The notes: generated by a model not told the origin, from the sequence alone. A stretch of DNA of 35,206 nucleotides from Bifidobacterium callitrichos DSM 23973 (GCF_000741175.1 NZ_JGYS01000024.1:1-35206); one strand, 5' to 3'. Counted from the stretch's first letter, positions 9,465 to 17,967 are shown. Translations and numbers: made by a program.

Positions 9465-10079
9465 TCACGCCCTTTCGACAGTCACCGCATGGTTCCCGCA
9501 ACGCACAGTCATCCCGGCCGACGGACCGGTGTCAAGCATCGTCTTATCGGCGGCCCATGCACCGTCGGGTCCGAATACGGCGGCCACGATATCCTTCAGC
9601 CTGCCGGTACGTACGAGCGTCGCCGCACGACGACGCAACCTCCGGCCCTCGGGAAGATTCGCGGCGAATGCGAGGGCGGCGGCACGAATCCGGATGCGCC
9701 CGTCACGCACGATCGCCAACATCCACTGCATGAGCGCCTCCCCGCATGACAGTCCTTCGACCATGCCGCGGACATCGCGCGCGCTCACTGTCGCATCCAG
9801 CATCCCCGTCCAGTCGGCCGCAGGCCGGAGCGTACCGGTTGCGCACCGCCCGTCAGCGCCGGTCACGGCCACGTGCAGTGCACGACGGCCGGAGAACAGC
9901 CTGATGCGCCGAAGAACCGCCGCCAACGGAGTGCGGGTGGCGATAAGCACGGGCAGGGGTGTGAGGCCGGCGATGATAAGCAACGCCGCGGACGACATGA
10001 GAACGGCAAGCATGGACTGGTCGATGGGAGGCATGGACGTGACGCTTTCGACTGGGTTTCGTTGGGATGGCTTGATCAT
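9465..10079 (-). CDS. Hypothetical protein with one or two N-terminal membrane segments
   Basis: A 204-aa frame. It starts with a hydrophobic segment (about residues 22-48, MLAVLMSSAALLIIAGLTPL), then a cytoplasmic-looking Arg/Ala-rich domain with strands such as ALHVAVTG and helices near the C-terminus. I do not recognise a family. No convincing ribosome binding site precedes the ATG at 10079 or the internal ATG at 10034, so the start is uncertain. A competing plus-strand frame (9418-10164) has implausible composition, so minus is preferred. It is oriented like the upstream liv genes but separated from them by a strong terminator. Confidence 0.5.
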   Translation of the reverse strand: MIKPSQRNPVESVTSMPPIDQSMLAVLMSSAALLIIAGLTPLPVLIATRTPLAAVLRRIRLFSGRRALHVAVTGADGRCATGTLRPAADWTGMLDATVSARDVRGMVEGLSCGEALMQWMLAIVRDGRIRIRAAALAFAANLPEGRRLRRRAATLVRTGRLKDIVAAVFGPDGAWAADKTMLDTGPSAGMTVRCGNHAVTVERA

Positions 10080-10122
10080 ACGACGTCACGGACACGTACA
10101 CGCGGATGAACCGTTCAAACAA

Positions 10123-10179
10123 GGGAGGGGTCCCGTCACATGGCGTTCAAAGCAAGCCATGTGACGGGACACCCTCCCC
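10123..10179 (-). terminator. Terminator hairpin after livJ
   Basis: GGTCCCGTCACATGGC (10129-10144) pairs with GCCATGTGACGGGAC (10156-10170) almost perfectly. The outer GGGAGGG (10123-10129) pairs with CCCTCCC beyond 10171 across a small bulge. An 11-base loop closes it. On the minus strand a T-rich stretch (TTGTTTG) follows. It lies 65 bases after the livJ stop. Confidence 0.8.
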
Positions 10180-10243
10180 GAGGCGCATCCGGCAACGGCC
10201 CGTCCGAACAGACGTCGTCAACCGGAAATCAGACGACACCGAA

Positions 10244-11533
10244 TCAGTTGGACGGAACCTCGCCTTCCTGGTCGTGATCGAAGTTCGGGACGTTCTTCGC
10301 GTCGAACTTGTATACGCCGATGTTGGCGGAGCTCGGATCGTTGCTCTTGTTGAACGGGCCGATGCCGGTGACGCCCTTGTAGTGGATGTCCTTGCCGGAC
10401 TTCAGCGCGGCGAGGCAATCGCTGTATGTCGAGCATTCGGTGCCGCCGTTCGCGCCCGAGACCGCGGCCATGTTCTCCTGGATGGTTTCGCCGTCGGCGG
10501 ATCCACCCTTCTGCGCCGCAAGCGCGGCGAGGATGATGCCGTCATAGGTTTCGGCACCGTACGTGAAGGTGCTGATATCCTTGCCGTAGGCCGCCACGAG
10601 CTTCTTCTGGAACTCGTCGGATGCCATGACACCCGGGATAGTGCCCTTGGAACCTTCGAGCAACCCGGCATCGAGATCCTTCGAGTAGTCGGCCGTATTG
10701 CCATCGACGAAGTACAGCTTGTGGGTGTCGATGCCCTGCGACGCCATCTCCTTGATGAGCGGCTTGGTCTGATCGAAGGCGATCACGGCGATCGCATCGG
10801 GCTTGGAGGCCTTGATGGCGGTCACGATCGAGGAGAAGTTCGTCTCGGTCGGGTCGAAGGCGTCCTTCTCACCGTACACGATATTGACGCCGGCGTCCTT
10901 TACGGTCTTGACGACCGTATCACGCAGACCGGTGCCGTACTCGTCGTTGAACACCGCGACCGCGAGATTCTTGACGCCGTCCTGAGCGATGACCTGGCCG
11001 AGCACAGTGCCCTGCACGGTGTCCGGCGGAACGGTGCGGAAGAAGTAGGGGCTCAGACCCGAGAAGTCCGAGCTGGTGGCGCCCATGGAAAGCATCGGGA
11101 TCTTCTGCTCGGTGATGGACTTGTACACGTTCTTGACCACGGAGCTGGAGGCGGGGCCGATGATGAACGACGGCTTCTTCGAAAGCACCGACTGGGTGGC
11201 GGACGTGTTCTGATCGGCATGATCCGCATCGGAGGTATCGGCGTCAACGGTGGTCACATCCTTGCCGAGCACGCCGCCGGCGGCGTTGATGTCCTTGACG
11301 GCGAGCTTCTCCGCGGCCAGTTCAGGAGGCGCCAGATAGGCGAGCGAACCGGTCTCCGGCCACAGGCCGCCAAGCGTGAAGGTGTCGACCTTGCCGGAGC
11401 CGGAATCGCCGCCGCTTGTGCCGCTCGAACCGGAGCTGGACGAACCGCATCCGGCGAGTGCCATCACCGCAGCCGCGACGGCCGCCGTAACCGTAATCAT
11501 CATCTTCCTGGAATTCAACATATGAATCACCAC
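10244..11533 (-). CDS. livJ: Branched-chain amino-acid ABC transporter substrate-binding lipoprotein
   Basis: A 429-aa periplasmic-binding-type protein of the Leu/Ile/Val (HAAT) group, anchored as a lipoprotein. Signal peptide with lipobox LAGC (Cys29), then a Ser/Gly-rich tether, then the receptor fold starting TFTLGGLWPETG with AAEKLAVKDINAAGGVLG, PSFIIGPASSS and FFRTVPPD, all typical of the family. The listed start is a GTG four bases after GAGAGGA; the ATG at 11521 is the alternative. It follows livF on the same strand but is separated by a large hairpin, so it probably has its own promoter and higher expression than the membrane components. The substrate could be any branched or small amino acid or peptide; sequence does not decide. 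Confidence 0.9.
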   Translation of the reverse strand: MVIHMLNSRKMMITVTAAVAAAVMALAGCGSSSSGSSGTSGGDSGSGKVDTFTLGGLWPETGSLAYLAPPELAAEKLAVKDINAAGGVLGKDVTTVDADTSDADHADQNTSATQSVLSKKPSFIIGPASSSVVKNVYKSITEQKIPMLSMGATSSDFSGLSPYFFRTVPPDTVQGTVLGQVIAQDGVKNLAVAVFNDEYGTGLRDTVVKTVKDAGVNIVYGEKDAFDPTETNFSSIVTAIKASKPDAIAVIAFDQTKPLIKEMASQGIDTHKLYFVDGNTADYSKDLDAGLLEGSKGTIPGVMASDEFQKKLVAAYGKDISTFTYGAETYDGIILAALAAQKGGSADGETIQENMAAVSGANGGTECSTYSDCLAALKSGKDIHYKGVTGIGPFNKSNDPSSANIGVYKFDAKNVPNFDHDQEGEVPSN

Positions 11534-11593
11534 TTCCTCTCAAGCCCTTAACGGGCAATGGTGTTCGATGTCAGTGATTATCGACGCGAGTCT

Positions 11594-11610
11594 TCGTTTC
11601 CCCGTTTCCC
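11594..11610 (-). promoter_or_regulatory. GGAAAC-type repeat upstream of livJ
   Basis: On the minus strand two GGAAAC-like units (GGGAAACGGGGAAACG) lie 60-77 bases before the livJ start. A similar pair lies 69-84 bases before livH (16243-16258). Candidate shared regulatory site. Confidence 0.3.
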
Positions 11611-11742
11611 TCTCGAATCTTGGGATTCACCTTAGACTCCGCGTGATTCGCCCAGATTGTTGCCATGTAACCGTCGCATGAAGTCCGAAAACCTACGGAA
11701 ACATGAATCATCGACCAAAACGGGAAGGAGGGTCGATGACGT

Positions 11743-11817
11743 GTGCGGAGACGTCCTTTCGGCAGCTCGAAGGCGTGCTCAGGCACGTCGAGTGGCTCCG
11801 AAAGGACGTATACGCAC
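11743..11817 (-). terminator. Large stem-loop between livF and livJ
   Basis: ACGTCCTTTCGG (11751-11762) pairs perfectly with CCGAAAGGACGT (11798-11809). Outer GTGCG/CGCAC and inner CTCGA/TCGAG and CGTGC/GCACG arms add further stems. It begins 3 bases after the livF stop. No long T-run, so it may be a partial terminator or an mRNA end-stabiliser. Confidence 0.6.
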
Positions 11818-11819
11818 CG

Positions 11820-12632
11820 TCATCGGCCCTCCTCCTTGACCTCCTCCTCGAGATTGCCCAAGTACAGGGAGATCACCTTCGGATCCTCAAGCAGGTCGCG
11901 GCCTCGACCGGAGTAGGCGTTTCGCCCCTGATCGAGCACATATCCCCTATCGCAGATCTGCAGGCAGCGTCGGGCGTTCTGCTCGACGATGATGACCGAG
12001 ACTCCCGCCTTGTTGACCTGACGGACGCGGATGAACGTCTCGTCCTGCAGCATCGGGGACAGACCGGCGGACGGCTCATCGAGCAACAGCACGGAGGGGT
12101 TCATCATCAGTGCGCGAGCCATGGCCACCATCTGCCGTTCGCCGCCGGACAGCGATCCTGCGAGCTGATCCTTGCGCTCCCCCAGTCTGGGGAAAATCGA
12201 GCACACGTAGTCGAAGCGCTCATTGAACTTCTTCGGCGCCTGATAGGCGCCCATGTGCATGTTTTCGGCGATGGTGAGGCTGGGGAACACGTTCTCGGTC
12301 TGCGGCACGAAGCCGACACCAAGGGAGACGAGCTTGTCCGCCCGCAGGTTCGTGATGTCCCTCCCCTTGAGGATCAGGTGTCCGGAATGGATGTGGACGA
12401 GACCGAACAGGGATTTGAGCAGCGTCGACTTTCCGGCGCCGTTCGGGCCGATGATGCCGACGATCTCGCCCTGATGCAGGGTCAGGGACGCCCCGTTGAG
12501 GATGTTGACGCCGGGAATGTATCCGGCGACGAGGTCGACGGCGTCGAGCAGAGGCTCGCCCTCCGGCTCCCCCACGTGGATTTCGGCGCGCGGACGGGTG
12601 TCTGTGGTCGGCATGACATCTGTGTCGCTCAT
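11820..12632 (-). CDS. livF: Branched-chain amino-acid ABC transporter ATPase LivF
   Basis: A 270-aa cytoplasmic ATPase that pairs with LivG to drive the LivHM permease. Walker A is GPNGAGKST (residues 62-70), the signature LSGGE is at 161-165, Walker B is LLLDEP (182-187), and the switch His region reads IIVEQNARR, where most ABC proteins have a His before the basic residues but LivF commonly has Gln-Asn. It starts two bases after the livG stop, so translation is coupled. An N-terminal extension of about 27 residues precedes the ABC domain. Confidence 0.95.
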   Translation of the reverse strand: MSDTDVMPTTDTRPRAEIHVGEPEGEPLLDAVDLVAGYIPGVNILNGASLTLHQGEIVGIIGPNGAGKSTLLKSLFGLVHIHSGHLILKGRDITNLRADKLVSLGVGFVPQTENVFPSLTIAENMHMGAYQAPKKFNERFDYVCSIFPRLGERKDQLAGSLSGGERQMVAMARALMMNPSVLLLDEPSAGLSPMLQDETFIRVRQVNKAGVSVIIVEQNARRCLQICDRGYVLDQGRNAYSGRGRDLLEDPKVISLYLGNLEEEVKEEGR

Positions 12633-12634
12633 GA

Positions 12635-13768
12635 TCAGTGCTCCCCCTTCTGTTCATCGGCGGATCCGGCGGATCCCACGGATCCCACGGATCCAGGTCC
12701 GTTCGCGTCTCCCGCCTCCAGATCGGCTACGACGGAGTCGTCTCCCAGATCGATGTTCGCGTGGGATCCGAGGTAGGCGTCGATGACGGCGGGATCGTTC
12801 ATCACGGTCTTCGGCTGTCCCTCGGCAACGATCCTGCCTTCGGCCATGACGGTCACCCAGTCGGCGATGTGACGGACCATGTTGATGTCGTGCTCGACGA
12901 ACAGCACGGTCGTCCCCTCCTCTCGCAAGGCCATGATGTGGTCCAGCAGGGACTGCTTCAGCGCCGGGTTGACGCCGGCCATCGGCTCGTCGAGCATGAC
13001 GAGCTGCGGGTCGGACATCAGCGCACGTGCCATCTCCAGCAGCTTCCTCTGGCCACCGGAAAGCGATCCGGCGAAGTCGTTCCTCTTCTTGATCAGCAGG
13101 AAACGCTCCAGCAGCGCCTCGGCCTTGTCGATGTTGGCCTTCTCCTGCTTGCGCCATAATCCGGGGATGAGTGCGCGGAACATACCCTCACCGGGTTGGA
13201 CCGGTGCGCCGAGCAGCATGTTGTCGAGGACCGTCAGACGGCTCATGACCTTGGTCAGCTGGAAGGTGCGGACCATGCCCATACGGGACACCTGTTCGGG
13301 GTGCACGTGGGCTAGATCCTTGCCGTCGAACTGCCATGAGCCCGTGTTGGGGGCGTCGAAGCCAGTCATCAGGTTGAAGAACGTGGTCTTGCCGGCGCCG
13401 TTCGGTCCGATGAGCGCCGTGATGCCGTGGCGTTCGATCTCGAAATGGTCGACGTCGACGGCGGTCATGCCGCCGAATCGACGGGTCACCTTGTCGGCCA
13501 CGAGAATCGGGTCGGGCTTGTGCACTCCGGGCTTGTTCTCGACGAACTCCAGATCCTCGCGGACCTTGTCGCCATACGCGGTGGAGATCAGATGCTCACC
13601 TTCGGGGGCTTTGGTGGCCCATTGGGCGAGGTCATGGAACGGCTTGCCGGGTTCGGTGGGGTTCACGTCCCGTTCGGAGAGGTTGGCGGCGGTCACGCCG
13701 GCGATGGTCTCCTCGTTCCCGTCGTCGGAATCCGCACCAGTCGTCTTGTGCAATGCGTTGTCAGACAT
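12635..13768 (-). CDS. livG: Branched-chain amino-acid ABC transporter ATPase LivG
   Basis: A 377-aa ATPase, longer than the usual ~255 aa. Residues 1-85 are an acidic, probably disordered N-terminal extension. The ABC domain follows with Walker A GPNGAGKTT (121-129), signature LSGGQ (236-240), Walker B MLDEP (258-262) and the switch His in FVEHDINMV. A second extension of about 40 residues ends in Gly-Ser-rich repeats encoded by short GGATCC-containing DNA repeats at 12661-12692. Its start overlaps the livM end by 8 bases. The extensions may dock partner proteins; their role is unknown. Confidence 0.93.
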   Translation of the reverse strand: MSDNALHKTTGADSDDGNEETIAGVTAANLSERDVNPTEPGKPFHDLAQWATKAPEGEHLISTAYGDKVREDLEFVENKPGVHKPDPILVADKVTRRFGGMTAVDVDHFEIERHGITALIGPNGAGKTTFFNLMTGFDAPNTGSWQFDGKDLAHVHPEQVSRMGMVRTFQLTKVMSRLTVLDNMLLGAPVQPGEGMFRALIPGLWRKQEKANIDKAEALLERFLLIKKRNDFAGSLSGGQRKLLEMARALMSDPQLVMLDEPMAGVNPALKQSLLDHIMALREEGTTVLFVEHDINMVRHIADWVTVMAEGRIVAEGQPKTVMNDPAVIDAYLGSHANIDLGDDSVVADLEAGDANGPGSVGSVGSAGSADEQKGEH

Positions 13769-14744
13769 TGAAGGCCAGTTCCTTTCTGTCTCCCAAGAGA
13801 CCCTGCGGTCTGAAGATCACGAGGCACATCAGCGCGACGCCTACGATCACCCAGCCGAGCGATTCGACCTGGTTCGATGAGATCACCGTGTCCGGGATCG
13901 CGCCGCGCATCAGCTCCTTGACGAACGTGAGCAGCACCCACAGCAGGCACGAACCGACGATCGGTCCGAAGATCGTGGCTGCACCGCCCAGCAGCAGGAT
14001 CGTCCACGCGTAGAAGGTGACCGCTCGTCCCAGCGAATCGGGTTGGACCGAGCGTGGCAGCACGAAGATAACACCGCCGAGAGCGCCGAAGATGCCGCCG
14101 AGGATCAGCGCCTGCATCTTGTAGACGGTCACGTTCTTGCCGAGAGAGCGGACCGCGTTCTCATCCTCGCGGATGCCCTTGAGCACTCGCCCCCACGGTG
14201 AGTGGAACCAGCGCCAGCATAGGAGGGCGGCGACCGCCACGAGGACCCAGGCCACGATGCGCAGCCACCATGAATCGGCGATGTTGTTCGAATACGTCCA
14301 TAGCAGGAACGTGGTCGATCCCTGCGGCAGGGGCGAGATACCCTCGAACTGCGTGGTGAAGTCCTGCGGCGAGATGCCGGCCGAACCGCCCGTGAGATTC
14401 GTCATTGCGGTGGATCTGCCGATGATGCGAATGATCTCAGCGGCCGCGAGCGTGACCATGGCGAGGTAGTCGGGTCCGAGCTTGAGGGTCGGGATGCCCA
14501 GCAGAAGCGCGTAGATCACGGCAAGTGCGATCGCGGCGCATAGCGAGGCGAACAGGTTGCCTCCCATCATCTGCACGATCGCGAATCCGTATGCGCCGAG
14601 CAGCATGAATCCCGCCTGGCCCATGTTCATCAGTCCGTTCATGCCGAAGTGGATGTTCAATCCGATGGCGGCCAACGCATATGCCGCCGTGGTCGGGGCG
14701 ATGAGCTCGCCCAGCGTATTGGTGATGACGGTCATGAGGTCCAT
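13761..14744 (-). CDS. livM: Branched-chain amino-acid ABC transporter permease LivM
   Basis: A 327-aa integral membrane protein with about nine hydrophobic segments. The LivM-type motif GMNGLMNMGQAGFMLLGAY is near the N-terminus. The cytoplasmic coupling loop reads GRVLKGIREDENAVRSLGKN, which contacts the ATPases. It ends FRPQGLLGDRKELAFNV. The ATG at 14744 lies three bases after the probable true livH stop and the gene overlaps livG by 8 bases, so the four genes form one coupled operon. Confidence 0.95.
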   Translation of the reverse strand: MDLMTVITNTLGELIAPTTAAYALAAIGLNIHFGMNGLMNMGQAGFMLLGAYGFAIVQMMGGNLFASLCAAIALAVIYALLLGIPTLKLGPDYLAMVTLAAAEIIRIIGRSTAMTNLTGGSAGISPQDFTTQFEGISPLPQGSTTFLLWTYSNNIADSWWLRIVAWVLVAVAALLCWRWFHSPWGRVLKGIREDENAVRSLGKNVTVYKMQALILGGIFGALGGVIFVLPRSVQPDSLGRAVTFYAWTILLLGGAATIFGPIVGSCLLWVLLTFVKELMRGAIPDTVISSNQVESLGWVIVGVALMCLVIFRPQGLLGDRKELAFNV

Positions 14745-16174
14745 GTCTCAGCCCACCCTTTGCTGCTTGCCGAAGATGCCCTGCGGACGTACCAACAGGA
14801 CGATGATGAGAATCGCCAGCGCACTGGCGTAACGCATGTCGTTGGGATGATGAGCGAGCTCATGTCCGCCACGATGCCGATGATCAGGGATCCGACGAGC
14901 GCACCGTTCGCGGTGCCGAGGCCGCCAAGGGTGACGGCCGCGAACATCAGCAGCAGCAGCGTCGCGCCGGTGTTCCATGAGATGCCGTTGAGGTATACGC
15001 CCAACAGCACTCCGGACAGGGCGGCCATCGCGCAGGAGATGATCCACACGATGCGCACCACCTGTTCGACGTTGATGCCGGACGCGGCGGCCAGCGCCGC
15101 GTTGTCGGACACTGCGCGGGTGGCGCGTCCGAGGCGCGTCCTGTACAGGAACAGGCTGACGCCGACGATGACGACGATCGCGATGCCTGCCGAGATGAGC
15201 GTCGGCGCGTCAGTGGTGATCGGACCGAGATTGAAGCTCGACGGCACCGACCTGACGATGCCCTTGATGTCGCCGCCGAAGAAGAACTGGAAGAGATACT
15301 GCAGCGCCATGGACAGGCCGATCGTGACGATCATCTGCTGCATGGTGCCGACGCGCTTGCGCCGAAGCGGGGCCCAGACGATCTCGTTCTGGATCCATCC
15401 GGTGAGCGCGCCCACCGCGACCGCGAAGATCGCCGAAGGGATGAGGGGCCAGTGCAGCACCTGCGTACCCACATACGCCATCAGACCACCGAGGCTGACT
15501 TGCTCGCCGTGGGAGAAGGAGCTCAGGCCGGTGGTGCCGTAGACCAAGTTCATGCCCACGGACATGAGGCCGAGCATGAGGCCGAAGATCACGCCGGAGA
15601 ACAGCTGCTGCCAGAATCTGGCGCCGATGTTGGCTCCGATCGACGAACCCCCATCACCTGAGGCCGATCCCTTATTCGCCGATGCCGAACCGGACGATCC
15701 GGAGGCATCGGACGAGGATCCGCCGCTCGTGTTCGTCGAAGCGTTCGATGCAGGCTTGTCGAAGCGGACCACCTGCCGCGCCTTGTCGAAGCTGTTCATC
15801 TTGACGTCGACGGTGGCGCTTGCGGCCTTGAGCCCATGCTTCTCGGCGACCGACTTGTCCATGGTGACGGTGTATGTACCGTCCTTGGACACGCTGAACG
15901 CCCAATTGCCATTGGCATCGGTGGTGGTGGTCGCGGTCTCGGCCCCGCTCAGTGTGATCTCCACTCCGGCGATCGGGGTCTTGCCCGCGTCCTGCAGGAT
16001 GCCGTTGACGCATCCGTTCGTCGCGGAGGGGTTGCAGGTGGGAACCGCCTCGGCCGCTTGCGCGGGGACTGGCGGAATGATAATGAGAAACGCCATCAGT
16101 AGGGTCGAAACCGCTGTACATGCGAACAGTAGCAATCCCATTCGATGACGCCGTTGTATGGTTACGGCTGCCAT
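14732..16174 (-). CDS. livH: LivH permease with N-terminal extracytoplasmic beta-sandwich domain; C-terminus frameshifted
   Basis: The C-terminal two thirds (from about residue 185) is a LivH permease with GMNLVYGTTGLSSFSHGE and the coupling loop RTRLGRATRAVSDNAALAAA. The N-terminal third is unusual: a signal peptide (12-40, ending AQA), a domain of about 95 residues starting with two Cys (CNPSATNGC) with the pattern of carboxypeptidase-regulatory/Cna-B-like folds (TPIAGVEITLSG, TTTDANGNWAFSV, GTYTVTMD), then a Ser/Gly linker (141-180). After SSLIIP the frame is off. Adding one C (minus strand) at 14844-14846 restores NDMRYASALAILIIVLLVRP and an end at 14748, three bases before livM. That gives 475 aa. 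As sequenced, the last 25 or so residues are not LivH-like. Confidence 0.85.
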   Translation of the reverse strand: MAAVTIQRRHRMGLLLFACTAVSTLLMAFLIIIPPVPAQAAEAVPTCNPSATNGCVNGILQDAGKTPIAGVEITLSGAETATTTTDANGNWAFSVSKDGTYTVTMDKSVAEKHGLKAASATVDVKMNSFDKARQVVRFDKPASNASTNTSGGSSSDASGSSGSASANKGSASGDGGSSIGANIGARFWQQLFSGVIFGLMLGLMSVGMNLVYGTTGLSSFSHGEQVSLGGLMAYVGTQVLHWPLIPSAIFAVAVGALTGWIQNEIVWAPLRRKRVGTMQQMIVTIGLSMALQYLFQFFFGGDIKGIVRSVPSSFNLGPITTDAPTLISAGIAIVVIVGVSLFLYRTRLGRATRAVSDNAALAAASGINVEQVVRIVWIISCAMAALSGVLLGVYLNGISWNTGATLLLLMFAAVTLGGLGTANGALVGSLIIGIVADMSSLIIPTTCVTPVRWRFSSSSCWYVRRASSASSKGWAETWTS

Positions 16175-16182
16175 GTGAATGT

Positions 16183-16215
16183 CCTCTCTGGATTTGCTTC
16201 CACAATCTAGAGAGG
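16183..16215 (-). promoter_or_regulatory. Inverted repeat covering the livH ribosome binding site
   Basis: CCTCTCT (16183-16189) and AGAGAGG (16209-16215) can pair. On the minus strand the 3' arm is AGAGAGG, the livH ribosome binding site, so the stem would hide it. Further upstream, 16243-16258 carries the GGAAAC-type repeat and 16280-16294 the inverted repeat GCGGA/TCCGC. Confidence 0.4.
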
Positions 16216-16314
16216 CAAGTTACGCGCGCCGTTGCGCTTCTGTTTCTCCCTCGTTTCCGTAGATGCCGATTCGTTACGTGCGGATAATGTCCGCAATCAG
16301 AGCAATCGAAGCGA

Positions 16315-16704
16315 TCAGAGATCGGACCGGTCTGCCGCGTGCGCCGATCCGAGGACGGCATCCATCTGACTGCGCGCGGCGCGACGCGCCTGCACATACA
16401 TGCAGACCCACTGGACGATCAGCAGCAGGATGAAGATGACGGCGCTGGGCCAACCCAATGATGCGTAGAAGTCACGTACATCGGGGTCGAATGCGTTCCC
16501 ATCGGCGTACCACACGTACACCATGTATGGGGAGGAACCAAGAACGACGCAGACCACATGCGCGTAGACCACATTCCATGAGACGATGGGGACTGCACCG
16601 GAATACCGATGCAGCAGACGGCCTCGTATGACGCATATGATGATGACGGCCACCGATATCAGCAGTGCCAGACACCACAGCATGGCGGGCATCAGATCCA
16701 GCAT
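16315..16704 (-). CDS. Small membrane protein of unknown function
   Basis: A 129-aa protein with about three membrane segments (roughly residues 5-25, 42-62 and 86-106) and a charged cytoplasmic tail. A GAGGGGGC site lies six bases before the ATG. It sits between ftsR and the liv operon on the same strand, 40 bases after ftsR, so it may be transcribed with the garA-ftsR genes. I do not recognise the family. Confidence 0.7.
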   Translation of the reverse strand: MLDLMPAMLWCLALLISVAVIIICVIRGRLLHRYSGAVPIVSWNVVYAHVVCVVLGSSPYMVYVWYADGNAFDPDVRDFYASLGWPSAVIFILLLIVQWVCMYVQARRAARSQMDAVLGSAHAADRSDL

Positions 16705-16744
16705 GTCAGCCCCCTCATCAGTATCACAGCCCGTCGGTCTAGCC

Positions 16745-17392
16745 TCATGCGACCGCGCTGTGTCGGGCCAGCCGCTGCGCCTCGAGCTTCCGGCGCATGC
16801 GCGCCGCGGTCAGATCATCGATAGGACGGCCGGTCGATCGGACGGCCGGATGGGTCTGGAGATCGACATAGTCCTCCCCCTCCAGCGCCTGTTGGATCTG
16901 ATGCCACAATGATCCTACGGACACCGCGAACACCGCCTTGCCGCTCTGCAGCAGATCGAGCATCTGCTCGTTGGTGGTGCATTCGTGCACGTGCTGGCCG
17001 TCACACATGATGGTGATGTTCTCCAGCTGTCTGGTGCTACGCTGCGTGAGGAATCCGATGGCCGCAGTGACGTTCTGCAGGTTCACTCCGGCATCGAGCA
17101 GACGCTTGGATACGGCGAGGATGACGACGTCCTTGAACGAGTAGAGACGGCGCGAGCCGGAACCGTGCGACGGGGTGATCGACGGCTCCACTATCTGCTT
17201 GCGCGCCCAGTAATCCAGTTGCCGGTAGGTGATGCCGGCGACCTTGGATGCGACGGTGCCGCGATAGCCGCGTTTGGGCTCACTGTCCTCCGGAGTGGCG
17301 AACAGCTCCCCCTGCACGGCATCGTCATCGCCGACCGCCGGATCATCGGACCATATGCGCAATCGCGGTCTGATCTCGTCCATGTCGGTCAT
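16745..17392 (-). CDS. ftsR: MerR-family regulator, FtsR-like
   Basis: A 215-aa DNA-binding protein. The MerR winged helix is at about residues 45-105: a GYRGTVASKVAGITYRQLDY helix-turn-helix, then YWARKQIVEPSITPSHGSG and RRLYSFKDVVILAVSKRLLD. The C-terminal part lacks Cys metal-binding pairs, so it is not a metal sensor of the classic type. Position next to the GarA-like gene matches mycobacterial Rv1828 and corynebacterial FtsR, a regulator of ftsZ. The symbol rests on synteny and domain layout. Start supported by GGGGAG seven bases upstream. Confidence 0.85.
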   Translation of the reverse strand: MTDMDEIRPRLRIWSDDPAVGDDDAVQGELFATPEDSEPKRGYRGTVASKVAGITYRQLDYWARKQIVEPSITPSHGSGSRRLYSFKDVVILAVSKRLLDAGVNLQNVTAAIGFLTQRSTRQLENITIMCDGQHVHECTTNEQMLDLLQSGKAVFAVSVGSLWHQIQQALEGEDYVDLQTHPAVRSTGRPIDDLTAARMRRKLEAQRLARHSAVA

Positions 17393-17439
17393 CGCCGCTC
17401 CCCATGTGGTCCTTCTGATGGATTCGCCCGAACCGGTGT

Positions 17440-17877
17440 TCAGGCGACGATCGCCGACTGGGTGAAGAATACGAGACGGAACTTGCCGATCATGATCTCA
17501 TCGCCGTTCTTCAACGTCGCCTGATCGACACGCTGACGGTTCACGTACGTGCCGTTGAGCGATCCCGCATCGATGACGGAGAACACTCCGTTGACACGAC
17601 GGAACACCGCATGCGCACGGGAGACGGTGGAATCGTCAAGCAGGATATCGGACTTCGGATCACGCCCGACGCTCACCTCGTCTTCGTCGAGGAGATATCG
17701 CGATCCGGAGACCGCCCCTCGCGTGGAGATGAGCAGCGCCGTACCCGGGGAAAGACGGGAGATGGTGTCCAGATCCTCCTGAGTGAGAGGACGGTCGCCG
17801 GTGGCGGTCACGGGAATGGTAATGGCGGGAAGACCGATGATGGTCGTTTCGCCTGCGCTAGGAATCGGTTCAGTCAT
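17440..17877 (-). CDS. garA: FHA-domain signalling protein, GarA-like
   Basis: A 145-aa cytoplasmic protein. The C-terminal FHA domain has GRD (71-73), SRAH (86-89) and NGTYVN (108-113), the residues that bind phosphothreonine. Near the N-terminus, ETT (10-12) corresponds to the kinase target in mycobacterial GarA/OdhI, where phosphorylation closes the protein and releases its metabolic enzyme targets. The known targets are 2-oxoglutarate dehydrogenase and glutamate enzymes. Bifidobacteria lack a full TCA cycle, so the partner here may differ. The gene precedes ftsR by 47 bases. The residues after ETT are I-I-G rather than the usual S-V-F type. Confidence 0.88.
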   Translation of the reverse strand: MTEPIPSAGETTIIGLPAITIPVTATGDRPLTQEDLDTISRLSPGTALLISTRGAVSGSRYLLDEDEVSVGRDPKSDILLDDSTVSRAHAVFRRVNGVFSVIDAGSLNGTYVNRQRVDQATLKNGDEIMIGKFRLVFFTQSAIVA

Positions 17878-17967
17878 AATTCATCATTCTAAGCCAATGA
17901 TTTCCATTCCGCATCGACCAACTCGCGCGAGGCGCGCTGAAGTCGTGGGAAACGCCGAGAATCCCGT

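Noticed and set aside
9418..10164. Plus-strand 248-codon frame overlapping the unknown membrane protein
   Set aside because: Its composition (Arg/Ser/His-rich, no membrane or domain pattern) is less plausible than the minus-strand frame with a hydrophobic N-terminal segment.
10106..11551. 481-codon plus-strand frame opposite livJ
   Set aside because: It mirrors livJ codon positions and has no recognisable domain; livJ has a lipobox and family motifs.
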